A DNA stretch of 64,000 nucleotides, taken from NCBI GenBank assembly GCA_025617745.1, contig CM046863.1, forward strand, positions 58,422,085 to 58,486,084, in the 5' to 3' direction. This document shows, one piece after another, positions 1 to 12,150 of this stretch. Each line of letters begins with the position of its first letter. Position 1 is the stretch's first letter. The notes below the pieces were generated by a model. The model did not search any database. It worked only from the letters and a program-made list of their open reading frames with translations, and was not told the origin of the DNA. A program made the translations under genes and the position numbers. The stretch comes from Heliocidaris erythrogramma. Its lineage: Eukaryota; Echinodermata; Echinoidea; Camarodonta; Echinometridae.

Positions 1-1160
1 TTGTTGAACGGTGACTTTTATTGCCCATTCTTCATTATTTGTAAATATATGATGATCTCTTGAGAAATATGTACATTTGTCTTATTTCAAATTACCATGG
101 TTTGTAAGCTAGAGATCGAATTCTTCATAATGTGCTTGTCTGTGAATGTATTTTGAGCAAGAGATTTACGTAATCCCCCCCCCCCCCTAAAAAAAAAAAA
201 ATAATAGACTAGTCCAGAACTGAAGTAAGAAATCCTTGAGATTTCATTGGCCAATTTGCTGGGCGATCGCCGCGGTTATCTAACTACACGTTTCATGCAT
301 AATTCAGTAGGAAATCGTGCCTCATGAATATATAATTCAGGTCGGGTGTCAAGAGGCCCTCGGCGCAAGCGCCTCGGTTTTCCTCCATTGCCTCCATATA
401 TCGCCAAGGATTTCAGCAGCGCCAGGGCCTCGACAAGAGGCTAACGTAAGCAGGGCTGTTGAACCATGAACATTAAAGCAATGCACAGGCCTATATGGTT
501 AGGACACACTCACTGAAACGTTCATTGACTCGTTTGTCAGGGGTGGCGCAAGGGTATTTTCATAGGAGGGGCAAGACGACTAGCAGACAACGTTATTAAG
601 CCTACGCACACCCTTTATAATTTTATTCAATTTTTGCTTCATATTTCAAATCGTGTTTCGTCCCCAATACTGCGCATGCTCTCTATATCTATCTTTCCTT
701 CTTTTCTATAATAAGCCAGCGTTCTTTTTGTTTGTTTTTCTTTTGTTTTGTTATTTCCATTGGGTGTGTGTGTATGTTTTTGTTTTTGTTTTTGTTTTTG
801 TTTCTCTCTCTCCTTGTTCTCTTTGGTGTTGTCCGTCTTCTTTCGTTCGTCGTTTTCTTTTTTCTCTTTTTTTGTGGCGATAAGTTAATTTTTTGGGGGG
901 AGGGAGGTGTTGCAGTTATTATTTTTGGTGTATGCGGGGGTGTTAGGGTGTGTATGTATTTTTTTTAAATGTATACTTGCTATATAAATTGCACAATTTT
1001 TTTTTTTGAGGGGTTTGCAAAATACAAGCCTTGCTTTTTAGCATTCCCCTCCATTTTCAGCATTTATATATTTTTTTTTTTTAATTACGCTGAATGAAAA
1101 TAATTGTTATTACATGCATTTTGTTTATGATATTATTTACGATGTAATTACGTTATATTC
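1..1160. other. Non-coding AT-rich DNA
   Basis: No supportable gene is seen. The stretch holds a C13/A12 tract near 175-202 and a T/G-rich simple tract (repeated TTTTTG) around 720-980. Short open frames in the T-rich part translate to Phe/Val runs and are not credible proteins. Confidence 0.6.
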
Positions 1161-1162
1161 TG

Positions 1163-1212
1163 TTGAAAATGGAAAATAAATGAAAAGAAATGAAATGAAA
1201 TGAAAAGATGGA
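1163..1212 (+). repeat. A-rich AAATG microsatellite, possibly a retroposon tail
   Basis: An AATAAA-containing stretch runs into several GAAAT/AAATG copies. This arrangement is typical of the 3' tail of a LINE or SINE on the plus strand, but no element body was recognised upstream, so the assignment is weak. Confidence 0.25.
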
Positions 1213-1479
1213 ACTTATAATGAGAATGGAAAATTTCTTTTTCATCACTTCAATTTGCTATACCCTACTCCTACATTCTCTTTAATATCACATATTATTT
1301 TTTTCTATTCATTTTCTTTTAATTCTATTCTTTGCATAATATGCAGTTCTGCTCTACTCATGAACTGCGTGCGATTAAAGCGAGCCAAAGAGTCCAGTTT
1401 GGATATAAGTGGGTAGGGATAGTGCCCCCTTGCCCACAACTGAGATTATCCATGGTTTATAGATGAACAAAGAATGACA

Positions 1480-1515
<36 letters not shown>

Positions 1516-1545
1516 GCCATGATGATGATAATGATGATGATAATA
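1480..1545. repeat. (GAT)n microsatellite
   Basis: About 20 GAT/CAT triplets in a row with a few interruptions. The minus strand translates as an isoleucine run, which explains the open frame at 1446-1877. It is not a gene. Confidence 0.85.
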
Positions 1546-2377
1546 CAAAAAATATAACCAAAGTAGTTCAAAACAATAGACAATTGATGAATAATCTGAT
1601 AATGAAAATCAAAGCTGGTGTGTACCTCCATTGACCGACCCACAACTGGGTCATTCCAACGAATTATACATGTATATGAAAATAAAATAGAGCCTATATA
1701 TATATATTCTTTTTGTTTCTTCTGTTTTTTTTTAGGGGGAGGGTGGTCACTTGAAAAATCATAGGGGGCAACCGCCCCCTTGCCCCCCCCCCTCCCCCAC
1801 CCTGTAGCACTGGCCAAGCGCCATCCTCGAAAGATGTCTTTCAGGCATCTATAAAGGTGAGTCGGATGACAGTGCAAAATTCGTCGATATCAAGCAATTC
1901 GCTCATGACGACGGTCTCCTGCGTTCTGATTCCTCTTGTTAAATATCAATTTTCAATATACTCACATTCAGAATTCATATGTATATAAATGAATTGTATG
2001 TTCCAATGAATAAACAAACAAACAAAGTCACCCGATGTTCGGGCAGCAGAGTGAACTGCCCGAATATCAGATGTAAATACCTTATCTCGTATATATTTGT
2101 AAAAATATTTCCTCTACAAGCTGTAAATTTAAGTGCCAAAAATTTGCTCGCTTGCTTCGTTCGCTCGCCAGATGTAGAATCCACACATTGATCGGGCAAG
2201 TGACGTCAGTCCTGGCGGAAATACGTATATTAATTTGTACAAGAGACGGGGGTTAGGGGGTTTAACCCCCTCCCCCCCCCCCCCCCCCCCCCCCCCCCTT
2301 GGGCTGCCAAGTAAAGATTTAATATGCATAGAAAAACGCCATCATAATATGTCCAGACCCACATGTTATCATGGACT
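1546..2377. other. Non-coding repeat debris with poly(C) tracts
   Basis: Contains a C-rich stretch near 1782-1800 and an uninterrupted C27 run at 2272-2298, surrounded by G- and C-rich flanks. An A/T-rich segment at 2000-2030 resembles an old retroposon tail. No gene is supported. Confidence 0.5.
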
Positions 2378-2698
2378 GCTTTTTATGGTCTCCATTGCGT
2401 TAGTAGATGCCAGGAAAACATCACTTACGGGGGTTCAAAATAGCAAAAAGTCGGCTCGCCGCTTCGCAGCTTTTTATGGTCTCCATTGCGTTAGTAGATG
2501 CCAGGAAAACATCACTTATGGGGGTTCAAAATAGCAAAAAAAAATCGGCTCGCCGCCATGCGGCTCGCGGACATCGCAGCTCCGCGGCTTTTTATGGTCT
2601 CCGTTGCGTTAGTATAGTAGATGCCAGGAAAACAAAACTATCGGGGGTTCAAAATAACATAAAAAATCGGCTCGCCGCTTCGCGGCTTGTGGACGTTG
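2378..2698 (+). repeat. Short tandem array, three copies of about 90-118 bp
   Basis: The phrase GCTTTTTATGGTCTCC recurs at 2378, 2469 and 2587. Each time it is followed by a T/A-rich segment, a GGGGGTTCAAAATA phrase and a GGCTCGCCGC phrase. Copy length varies (91 and 118 bp) through insertions in the GC-rich end. The array ends at a poly(C) tract followed by a GATCCGCCCCTG-type phrase. The open frames across it merely follow the repeat. Confidence 0.8.
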
Positions 2699-5600
2699 GG
2701 TCAACCCCCCCCCCCCCCCCCCGCCTTGGAAAAAAGCTAGATCCGCCCCTGCTATCAGATCGAGTTCGAAATTGAACCCGCGCACAGGTACGGTACTCCT
2801 ATGTAATGAGTTTATGTAATTGGTGATTGAACTTTGCAATTTTCAAATTTCCGGCCCCCCCCCCCCCCCTCCTGGGAAATCCTGGATCCGCCCCTGTGCT
2901 ACTGTATTAGGGGAGTTGGGTTTAAAGGGAACTATCAAATATGTTTGATTGGATGAATAATATCATTGTACTCATGTTGTGCCGCTACATGGCATGTGTC
3001 ATATAAAAAAACAATCATTTTATTATTAGTTTTCAATGAAACCTTTGTAAGGAACTTTTGTCTGGCATCGTGATTTGAAAACCTCTCTAGCAAACTTTAT
3101 AAATTACCAATGTTATAAAAAAAGAGATCGCATAAACAATTAAAAAAAAAACATATGGTTGAAATCCTCTGGATCTCATTTTAGAGTTGAAAGATATGGT
3201 AAGGCCTCAACAATCAATATCACGAGAGGCAGTTACACACTTATGCTGCCTAGGATTATAATATACATGTAGATCACATAAACATAAATAAAGAGATCTT
3301 ATACACATAAACCCCTCTAATTGTGTTGTAAAATACCAATGCCAACAATATAAAGGTTCCATAAACATAAGGAATAAACCCATCTGCTTGTGCTGTAAAA
3401 TATATCATAAACATTATAGAGATCACATAAACATTTTTTTTTCTTCAAATGCATGTGATTTTATTGGTCTTTTTGCTCCCACTACTAATATGTGTGGATG
3501 TCCTACTCATAATTCAGTGAAACCTTTTTGTGAAGAACGATGTTATAAAAGAAACCCCTTCTCGTTTGGGTTTATTTCGCTTGTCCATAATCATTGTAAT
3601 ATAATTATTTTTTTGTTACCCTGATATAGCAAGGTTTCAGTATAGCAAGGTAATTGCCTTGATCCAAGGAGTTGACTATATAGAGGCTCCACTGTATTGT
3701 TATCTATAGTTATAAAAACAGCTGTTAAATTGCCTTTCTAAGGTATTGCTGCCTTCATATTTTACTGATGACTATAATTATAATAAACACTGAAACACTG
3801 CTATTGAATCTTTTGTCGTCTGAACTACATCTCTAAAGTTCACACTCAACCAATGTAGAGTACAGGTCTACATAGCGACATCTCCATTTTCAATTATATT
3901 TACTTAGCATTGTGGAAGTGACATAGCTGATAGGGCAATAAAGAAAGAGAGAGGGAGGGAGGGAGGGAGATGGTAGGTAACATGAAATAAAGATCAAAGG
4001 GCGTCCTACCATACACTCTATCATGTCATCTGCCTAATAGGTGTCGTGTGCACCCCCCCCCCCCCCTTACACCTATGCCTTCTCAATAAAGAGAAAGAGG
4101 TATGCCTTTGCTATGGCAACGTAAATATCATGCTTTCATTATCTCTTTTTAATTTAAATTTATCTCTCTCTCTCTCTCTCTCTTCTGTACTATTCTCATC
4201 CCATCTCTCCTGTTTATTACTTCTTTCCATCTCTCACTATCAAGCCCCCTCCCCTTCCACACCTTAAAAATAATGTACATAAAAAACTCAAAACTTTAAA
4301 CTTCTTTTCTTTCATCCTAAGTTTACTTCCAAGTGTCTCTAATAATTTCATTTTTATGTAACCATGTAGATTTTAAAGACCCTAACATCAATTATGTTTG
4401 AGATTATGTTTTTGTAGACAAATATGGTCATGTTCATATCCCCCCCCCCAAAAAAAAAAAAAAAAAATCGCATTAAATTCACTACGCAATAACAAATATT
4501 AAACTGTACTGTTGCAAGATCTTTTTTCTCCAGTCGATAATTTCAAGTTGATATATTCTTCGACAAGGCATTTAATTTACATTTGCCACTCTCCATCCAG
4601 GTGAAGTGAATGGGAACACGCTAAGGAGAAATTCCTTGAATGCTCTCTCCTACTCTCTCTTGCATTGAATTACAATGACTTGTTAATTCCTCCATTGCTT
4701 TCTCTCATTACTCTTCTCTTTCATCCACTCTCCCCCCTCCCCCTCTCTCCTCCCTCTCCTCTATCTCTATCTATCCCTGTCTCCTCTTTCATTTCGAATG
4801 ACTTTGATTTGCTAATACATCATACATGGGGCGGGGCGGGGGCGGGGGGGGGGGGGCAGTGACAATGGTTGCTACTCTATTTCCTTTGTTAGTCTTGGAT
4901 GTTAAAACAATGTGTGTATAACACGTTGTTTTTAGGAATACCTTTTACTAATTTATTGTTTATGGAGGGGAAGCCAATTAATTGACATGAACTTTTCTTA
5001 ATCCGCATGTGCATGTTATTGAATTTTGTATGAATATACCTGTAGTCTGTTGACATAAAGCACAACCATGCAACTGATTTCATTGTTATAGCATTCATTC
5101 TATCAAACCACATACATGTCTCACAGCAAAAGGAAACATCAACAGATTTTAAGCTATAACAAGTACTTATAATGCAGCTTTTGTGTGCTATGAGCATGAT
5201 TTTTTTTAATTTTTAAAAACTTTTGATGAAATAATTCATAGGTAGATCGAAACAACAATAATCACATAATCAATTCACAGTAATTACAAATGGTAAGAAT
5301 ACATAAAAACGTCAAACAATGCCGAAATAGTGGGTCACATTTCTTATCTATATCAAAGGATGTAATAAAAAAAATTGTTTTTCCACAGGGGACCACTTCT
5401 CATAGTGCATCCCTTCAATCTTCATTTTTGCAATGTTAAGTTCTATTTAGTTCGTATTACGACTAAAAGATAATAGCCCAATTAAACAAGGTTTTGTGTT
5501 TTTACATTTTTTGGGATATAAATAAATCTTTTAAATATTAGTATATACCAAATGATTTAGTAACATTTTGTTGGGCCATTTCCAGTCTTTCATAAAACCA

Positions 5601-5970
5601 AAATCATTCTTTTTCTACTATAATCTTCAAACTTAACATTAAATTTTATTAACATTAACAGATTCCTGTCTACGCTTAGAAGCAACATCACAGTCATAAA
5701 ATATATGAACAGGTGTTCTAGAGTTGAGTTACAAAAGGTAAAAGTCTCTGAATCAAATAATTTCATCTTGTACAGTCTGTTATTAGTATAAAGTATGTTA
5801 TGTGACAGTTTGAATTGGAAAACTCTCACTTTGACTTCAATTGTGCACCTGAATGGTAGTGTATAAACTCGTGACTAGTCCTTCTTTTGAATATCAAATG
5901 TGCTAGAAAATATTTGTTCACAAACTGGTCTTGCTGATACTTCAGAAAGAAAGCCCCTGTATAATACTCT
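2699..5970. other. Intergenic DNA without a supported gene
   Basis: Poly(C) tracts lie near 2706, 2856, 4052 and 4441, a (CT)n tract at about 4161-4183 and a G-rich tract at 4830-4856. Several phrases of the type 'A/GATCACATAAACAT' recur between 3181 and 3450. I see no splice-bounded coding exon or recognisable domain. Confidence 0.5.
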
Positions 5971-5974
5971 CCAA

Positions 5975-6430
5975 CTATGCTACATGGATTTAACATGCCA
6001 TGTATTTACTACATGTACTATCCAACTATGCAACATGGATTTAGCAGGCCATGTATTTACTACATGTACTATCCAAAATGGATTTATCATGCCATGTATT
6101 TACTACATGTACTAACTACTATCCAACTATCTTACATGGATTTAACATGCCATGTATTTACTACATGTACTCTCCAACTATGCTACATGGATTTAACATG
6201 CCATGTATTTACTACATGTACTATCCAACTATGCTACATGGATTTAACATGCCATGCATTTACTACAAGTCTTGTACTCCCCAACTATGCTACATGGATT
6301 AAACATGCCATGTATTTACTACATGTACTATCCAACTATGCTACATGGATTAAACATGCCATGTATTTACTACATGTACTATCCAACTATGTTACATGGA
6401 TTTAACATGCCATGTACTATCCAACTATAC
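5975..6430 (+). repeat. Minisatellite of about 51 bp, eight to nine copies
   Basis: The unit contains CTACATGGATTTAACATGCC followed by ATGTATTTACTACATGTACT and a CCAACTATG spacer. Copies differ by point changes and small deletions. The last copy is truncated near 6420 and passes into a (CTACCA)-rich tail. All three plus-strand frames stay open through the array, so the long open frames here are repeat artefacts. A lone related phrase occurs near 9742. Confidence 0.9.
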
Positions 6431-7435
6431 CACAGCAATACTACTACCACCACAACTCCTTCCACAACTAACACTGCTACTGTTGGTTTATTGCATAGCA
6501 TTGTAGGACGTTGAATATTTTATAAATGCTGTGCAATGTTTTCATACTTTACCTATATTACTTATTGTTATAGCTTATGGGCAGACTCCTGGTATATAGC
6601 TTACTGATGAAGTGCTTGTTATGCAAAATAAAACAGTTCATGTTTGTTTGCGTCCAAATAACTGAAAAGCAGCCAGGGCGTCGAACTATATTCTGCCTAA
6701 AAAAAAGGGTGCTAAAACGTCAGTGCTTTCGCTTCTTTTGTTGGGATTCTACCACAAGCGGAACAAACCAATATCCAGGGATGAAAATTACATATTTTTT
6801 TTTACAATTACGAGAAAAAAAAACACGAATGATAGAAAAAAAGTGGAGACCAAGTTTGACTAGAGCCATGTGGGATTTCTAAATCATTTATTCAAACCAT
6901 TTAAGTAAAAGGCATCAATCAGTGATTCTTTAAATAGTTTGGGAAATAAAACGCGGGTTCTATGGAAATTGGCCTGGCAGAGGATACAATCTACACATTT
7001 TCCCCTTCCATGCACCAAGTCTATTCTACCTAAGAACACAGCAGTCAATAGACCACTTCTGTAGTGTATTCAAATATATGCACATATATCCTTGAAACAC
7101 TTAGTGGCGAGCTATTCCATTAACCTGCTTTTTATTCAATGCTTGGAATCCAGTTTGCATACATTATTTGTTGCTATGTTTGGCAAGCTTTCAGGTTTTC
7201 AAGAACAACCTTTGTTTGGAAGGTATGTATAAAATTTGTATACATTACCGAAGCGGTCTATTCTCAGGTTGGCAACTAAATCCTTCCCGAGTTTGATACT
7301 AATTGGCAAGATTCTTTGTAAGGTTTTTATGAATATTAATTTAGTTGGCAACTTAGTCGTTGCAAACTAGACATAAAAGACTATCAGTTCTTTACAAATA
7401 ATTATGTAAAGTAACCTTACAAAAGCCATGTACTC
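6431..7435. other. Non-coding DNA
   Basis: No domain, RNA gene or clear repeat was recognised. The 101-codon open frame at 6577-6882 has A-rich lysine/arginine-rich content, no family match and no splice context. Confidence 0.45.
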
Positions 7436-7600
7436 TCTATTCATTCATTCTAACCACGCTGACTCCAACAGAAGGCAAACAATGGCTAGTTACCAACTAG
7501 CTGAGCTACATAGTTGGCAACTAGGGATGTTCAGTTGCCTACTAGGGGTTTTAGTTGCCAACTAGGGCCTAGTTGGTAACTAGCTTAGTAGGGTTTTAGG
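7436..7600 (+). repeat. Cluster of AGTTGGCAACTAG-type palindromic motifs
   Basis: The words AGTTGCCAACTAG and AGTTGGCAACTAGG recur five or more times between 7480 and 7590, with related phrases near 7270-7350. The word is nearly its own reverse complement, so the segment is a run of small hairpins. No function is known to me. Confidence 0.6.
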
Positions 7601-7746
7601 AATATAGGCCCTGATGTTTGGTTACGCTCTTTGTCTTTATGGTGTTTGTTCCTGCAGAGGCACTTTGTTCATTTCTTGGTGACAAAATTGTTAGTTTTGA
7701 AGATACCATCCATGCCTCTTGACCCACTGTCTAATTTTTTTGATTC

Positions 7747-7765
7747 CCCCCCCCCCCCCCCCCCC
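7747..7765. repeat. Poly(C) tract
   Basis: Run of about 19 C, one of more than 25 such tracts in the window. It borders the hairpin pair that follows. Confidence 0.9.
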
Positions 7766-7794
7766 ACTGCAGGCAATTCAGGGGTCCACTTGCT

Positions 7795-8007
7795 ATTCAT
7801 AAGGACCGTTATTCATAGAAAACTGATTCATTTAACACGCGTTATGAATAGCGGTCCTTATGAATAGTTATGAATGGTGGTCCTTATGAACGGAAGTCCT
7901 TAAAATAGCGATGTAAGTTGTCTATGGTTTGCTCGCTAAGTAGAAGGACCGCTATTCATACAAGTTTTATTCATTTAGTCAAGCGTTGTGGATAGCGGTC
8001 CTTATGA
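7795..8007. repeat. Two tandem hairpins with the same arm
   Basis: The arm ATTCATAAGGACCG at 7795-7816 is matched by its reverse complement at 7844-7865 (22 bp, one mismatch). A second, shorter copy pairs 7944-7959 with 7992-8003. Both loops contain a TTCATTTA phrase. This looks like a duplicated small palindromic element. No flanking duplication was identified. Confidence 0.75.
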
Positions 8008-8740
8008 CCAGCGAGGTTATCCCGCAATTCATGCAACAAGAATCTTTTCTTGTTTGATGAATTTCATTTTATGTTGTATTCAGTGTTCTATTTCATGTAA
8101 TTCAAAATGTTCTTAACCCGAGGACTTCTGAACTTTCTAACTCCCATTGGATTAACACAGAAGCCCTCCTTTTCCCGTAGTCAAGGGATTAGACGAATTT
8201 ACATGTTCGTAGAGGGCAGGCTATAGAGCATAGGCCTAGAGTATATAGAAGAGTAGCGACATGGACGTCTGACTTTTCTGGACACAAAATGGCATTCGAA
8301 TTCTTTCTATTGAGAACACCCAGGTGCTCATCGGAATTGAATAGAAATGTTACATAATAGTGGACATAAAATGGCGTTCAAATCACAGGTTGCCGTTACT
8401 CTTCTATAATAATATGTAGGCCAAGACAAGTAACCTACGTCAGTCATCCTCTCGGACATGCACAGCAGAAGAGTTTGTCCAAAGCCATTTTATTGGGGAA
8501 AGGGGGAGGGGGTGGTGGGTGTAATTGTCTGAAGCAATTAGTCTGTAGCAATTTTCTTATATGTTGTCCTAGTGGTCATTGTCCTGGGGGTACTTGTTCT
8601 GAGGTAATTGTCCATGGGAGTAAAAGTCGATTTATTATGAATTAGCTGTAAAAATTATGTTGTTCCATGAATGTTCCATGAATAATGCACTTAACATTGC
8701 TTATGCCCCGCAATGGAGATGTCTTACCCACCCCACGGTT
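8008..8740. other. Non-coding DNA
   Basis: Nothing recognisable beyond a G-rich stretch near 8497-8520. No gene is supported. Confidence 0.45.
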
Positions 8741-9205
8741 GTACTTCTAATATTACTATTAATATTAAGACTATAACTCTTGTAGTTAATATTGGTCCTA
8801 TATTTGTAACCAAGATCATTTACACTCAAAGTAGTTAACCAACTTTTGATCTCTTGGTATACTGTATGAAAACACTACTACTGCTACTATAATAGTACCC
8901 AAAATTATTCATGTTCAAAGTAGTTTAACCAGCTGTTGAGCTCTGTACCCTCTATGAAAAAAAAAAGAAATTACTGGATGGTTGTTCCATTTCTGGTGAA
9001 AAGGAAACAAAAATCCCTTAGAAGATTGGAAGTTTCTAGTGATCAACCGTAATTTTATTTTTATGCATATAACATTTTACATATATGACGTGTAATAATG
9101 TGTGAATGTATATGGTTGGTGTGAGCATTGGAACGAAGAAAAAAGAGAAAAAAATAAGGGAATTTAATGTACACGTTCTCTACTTCACAATAACAAGTTC
9201 TATTG

Positions 9206-9241
<36 letters not shown>

Positions 9242-9869
9242 TCATCACTACTACTATCACTACAACTATCTCTACAACTACTACTACTACTATAACAGCA
9301 ACAACAACTCATACTAGAACTAATTCTACTACTACTTCTACTGCTTCTACTACCACCTCTACCCCTACTACTTCTTCTACTACTTTTTACTACTACGACG
9401 ACGATGACTAGGACTACTAAAGATAATACCAAACTCATGAAAGCTCAAAGAATAACCATATTCAGAATTAGCGCTGATCCTATATTTGTAACCAAGGTGA
9501 TTTACACTCAAGGTAGTTCAACCAACTTTTGATCTCTTAGTACTCTCTATGAAAAACTGCGTATCTTTCGACACAGTGATATTATTAGATGGCTTGTTCC
9601 TCTTCTGGTATAAACCCAACAAAAGATAGCATATTTCATGTTAAAGTGACCTTGAATCGTCTTTTATCCGCGTTAACCGTTAACTTTGATGGCGTGCTTT
9701 AATAAGTAAATGTGTATTTCACGTTGGGAAGGAAATACAGCATGGATTAAACATGCCATGTATTTCCGACTATTCAACTTCTATATAACATCAATACTAC
9801 TACGACAACCACCCATCGCCTTAGACTTATACAGCTACTAGTAGTACTTCTACTATTAATATTACTGTA

Positions 9870-9900
<31 letters not shown>

Positions 9901-10090
9901 TTGAAACCAATTCTACTACTACTACTACTTCTACTTCTATACTACTTCTGCATCTTCTTCTTCTTCTACTTCTACTACTATACCTTTACTACTACGACGA
10001 CGACAATGACTAGCACTACTAAAGATAATACCAAACTCATGAAAGCTCAAAGAATAACCATATTCAGAATATTAAGCTGGTTAATTTGTT
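8741..10090 (+). repeat. Diverged segment copies joined by (ACT)n microsatellites
   Basis: A phrase with TTTACACTCAA, GTAGTT and CAACTTTTGATCTCTT occurs near 8820 and 9495, with a poorer copy near 8910. A second block containing GACGACGATGACTAG and ATACCAAACTCATGAAAGC occurs at about 9390-9470 and again at 9990-10075. (ACT)n/(TTC)n tracts precede each block (9210-9390 and 9860-9990). The region is therefore a duplicated segment with expanded trinucleotides. The Thr/Ser/Leu-rich open frames are artefacts. Confidence 0.65.
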
Positions 10091-10404
10091 TAATATGTAT
10101 ATTAACATCAACCACGAATAATTATCTTATTATTCTTTTGTTTTAAAACTCTTCACGAGAATACCAGACTGACATCATTCACAGTCATATCTTCAATGAC
10201 ACATTTGATGTCCAAAGTTTACATTCTATTATGTAAAGGAGCATCCATCATACAGAAATTTAAAATTACTTCTTTTGTTTTCACCTTTGAATTGTTTGCA
10301 TACAAATATCCGATTTAAACAAATCAAATATTCCACTCAGTGTTTTCCAACGCACAAATACCTAGGCACATCAATAACCACGATCTCAATTTACTACAAA
10401 TACA

Positions 10405-10800
10405 TTAGTGAGAAGGAAGATAGATGAAGGGAGAAGGAGGGAGAGAGAAGGGAGGGAGGCTGGGAGATTGAGAAAGACAAAAAAATGTGAAACGATGAGA
10501 GAGAGAGAAAAAAGAGTGAAGACAATTACAATATCTCACTCAATCACCCCCCCCCCCCTGTCTTCTTCTTCTTTCTGTAGTCTCTCTCTCTCTCCCTCTC
10601 TCTCTATTTCTTCTTTCTCTCCATTTTCACTCTCTTGTCTTTCTCTCTCTCTCCATTCTCATTCTTTTTTCTCCCCCCTCTCTCTCTATTCTCTCTCCCC
10701 CTCCCTCATCTATCTCTTCCTTTTCTCCTCCTCACTGTTCTTCTTTAATCTCTGTTTCTCTCCCTTCTCTCTCTTTCTCTCTCTCCTCTGTTTTACCCGG
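10405..10800. repeat. Polypurine block followed by polypyrimidine block
   Basis: About 110 nt of G/A-rich sequence (10408-10515) is followed, after a C10 tract, by about 240 nt that is almost pure C/T (10560-10795). The 181-codon open frame over it is Ser/Leu/Phe-rich and purely compositional. Confidence 0.75.
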
Positions 10801-11265
10801 TTTTCTTTCTCTTTTATCATCTTCTTAAAGTCAGTTAACATTATGTCACATCATGTTTCAACCTTTACAAAGTTTATATTTATTTACAAACCATACTATA
10901 TTATTTACTTTAAAAATGCATGCCAACAACTTACACTAACGCTGCTAATATAATGCACTGAACTATACCAGGAGCTAGTAAAAGCAAATTTGACACTTTA
11001 TAGTGTTATTAACACAAAGTTTTAAACTAGGATCAGTTTGCAAAGTTTACTTGAAGGATTTTTTTTTCTGACATTTTCTCAAAAATTGTTTTTATATTAA
11101 TGCTTTTAATATTCAGTTACCTGTTCACTCTGGGTTTGATCATTTTGGCGTTGTAACTAGAATAAGAGAATGAGGAATTATTCATCAGGACGTATTAGTA
11201 TTTACCTTACATGTATTGTACAGTTTTGGTAAACCCTCAAAACTATTCGTCACATTTCTTTGATT
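10801..11265. other. Non-coding DNA
   Basis: AT-rich. No gene, RNA gene or clear repeat was recognised. Confidence 0.45.
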
Positions 11266-11371
11266 TTAGATGATAAACAACAAGGTTCTAAACAAATCTT
11301 TCGTCATATTACTCCCAGTGTTAAAGATCGTATGCTCGATCTGTAATGAAAAACACAAGTCAGAAAAAATT

Positions 11372-11444
11372 GGAACCAGCGGGATTCGAACCTGTCATCT
11401 ACTGCTTGCCGGGCAGCGACTTAACCACCAGGCTATTCTGGTTC
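11372..11444 (-). other. tRNA-like sequence, copy 1 (probably not a functional tRNA)
   Basis: Read on the minus strand it has a 7-bp acceptor stem (GAACCAG with CTGGTTC), a box-A-like TAGCCTGGTGG and a box-B GGTTCGAATCC, and the anticodon arm shows GGC (Ala) in the anticodon position. The base before the anticodon is C instead of the invariant U, and the T stem is poorly paired. These defects, together with its place in a repeat, argue for a tRNA-derived element head. Confidence 0.6.
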
Positions 11445-11656
11445 ATTAAAAATTTCTCCCCAGTCTGGTTCACGGCCAAGTCACGACTTTAACACTGGGA
11501 GTAATATGCCGACAGATTTGTTTACAAATTAAAAATTCCTCCCCAGTCAAGCTTCTTCGTTTACTAGCATTGTCTACGGCGGACCGTTTGAATATTAATG
11601 AGTCAGAAAGAAGAGGATCTTGGGTATTTGATTCCAGTTCGTCGTGACTTGGCCGT

Positions 11657-11729
11657 GAACCAGAATAGCCTGGTGGTTGAGTCGCTGCCCGGCCAGCAGT
11701 AGATGACAGGTTCGAATCCCGCTGGTTCC
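11657..11729 (+). other. tRNA-like sequence, copy 2
   Basis: Same structure as the copy at 11372: paired 7-bp acceptor, box A, box B, anticodon stem GCTGC/GCAGT with GGC in the loop, and C at position 33. It sits in the first full 289-bp unit. It could still supply internal RNA polymerase III promoter boxes. Confidence 0.6.
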
Positions 11730-11945
11730 AATTTTTTCTGCCTTGTGTTTTTCATTACAGATCGAGCATACGATCTTTAACACTGGGAGTAATATGCCGA
11801 AAGATTTGTTTACAAATTAAAAATTCCTCCCCAGTCAAGCTTCTTCATTTACTAACCATTGTCTACGGCGGACCGTTTGAATATTAATGAGTCAAAAAGA
11901 AGAGGATCTTGGGTATTTAATTCCAGTTCGTCGTGACTTGGCCGT

Positions 11946-12018
11946 GAACCAGAATAGCCTGGTGATTAAGTCGCTGCCCGGCAAACAGTAGATGACAGGT
12001 TCGAATCCCGCTGGTTCC
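11946..12018 (+). other. tRNA-like sequence, copy 3
   Basis: Third copy, in the second full unit. The anticodon arm has drifted (ACAGT instead of GCAGT), weakening the stem. This supports decay of a repeat over maintenance of a tRNA gene. Confidence 0.55.
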
Positions 12019-12150
12019 AATTTTTTCTGACTTGTGTTTTTCATTACAGATCGAGCATACGATATTTAACACTGGGAGGAATATGTCGAAAGATTTGTTT
12101 ACAAATTAAAAATTCCTCCCCAGTCAAGCTTCTTCGTTTACTAACAAGGT

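Larger units (their letters stand above)
11266..12150 (+). repeat. tRNA-derived repeat: tandem 289-bp units plus one inverted copy
   Basis: The start of the unit, TTTGTTTACAAATTAAAAAT, recurs at 11517, 11805 and 12094, giving periods of 288 and 289 bp. Each full unit carries a tRNA-like segment and a GTCTACGGCGGACCGTTTGAA phrase split by spacers. Copy 1 (about 11270-11510) is partial and inverted relative to the other two. This is the form of a tRNA-headed SINE or a tRNA-containing satellite. The open frame at 11595-11783 is a shadow. Confidence 0.75.

Noticed and set aside
1446-1877. 143-codon open frame on the minus strand
   Set aside because: Its middle is a run of isoleucines from a (GAT)n microsatellite and the rest has no protein-like signature.
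5900-6514. Repeated MLHGFNMPCIYYMY-type open frames
   Set aside because: Translation of a 51-bp minisatellite in all three frames.
10408-10953. 181-codon open frame
   Set aside because: Ser/Leu/Phe composition comes from a polypyrimidine tract.
11657-12018. Functional tRNA-Ala genes
   Set aside because: Position 33 is C, the T stem is poorly paired, and the copies are part of a 289-bp repeat unit.
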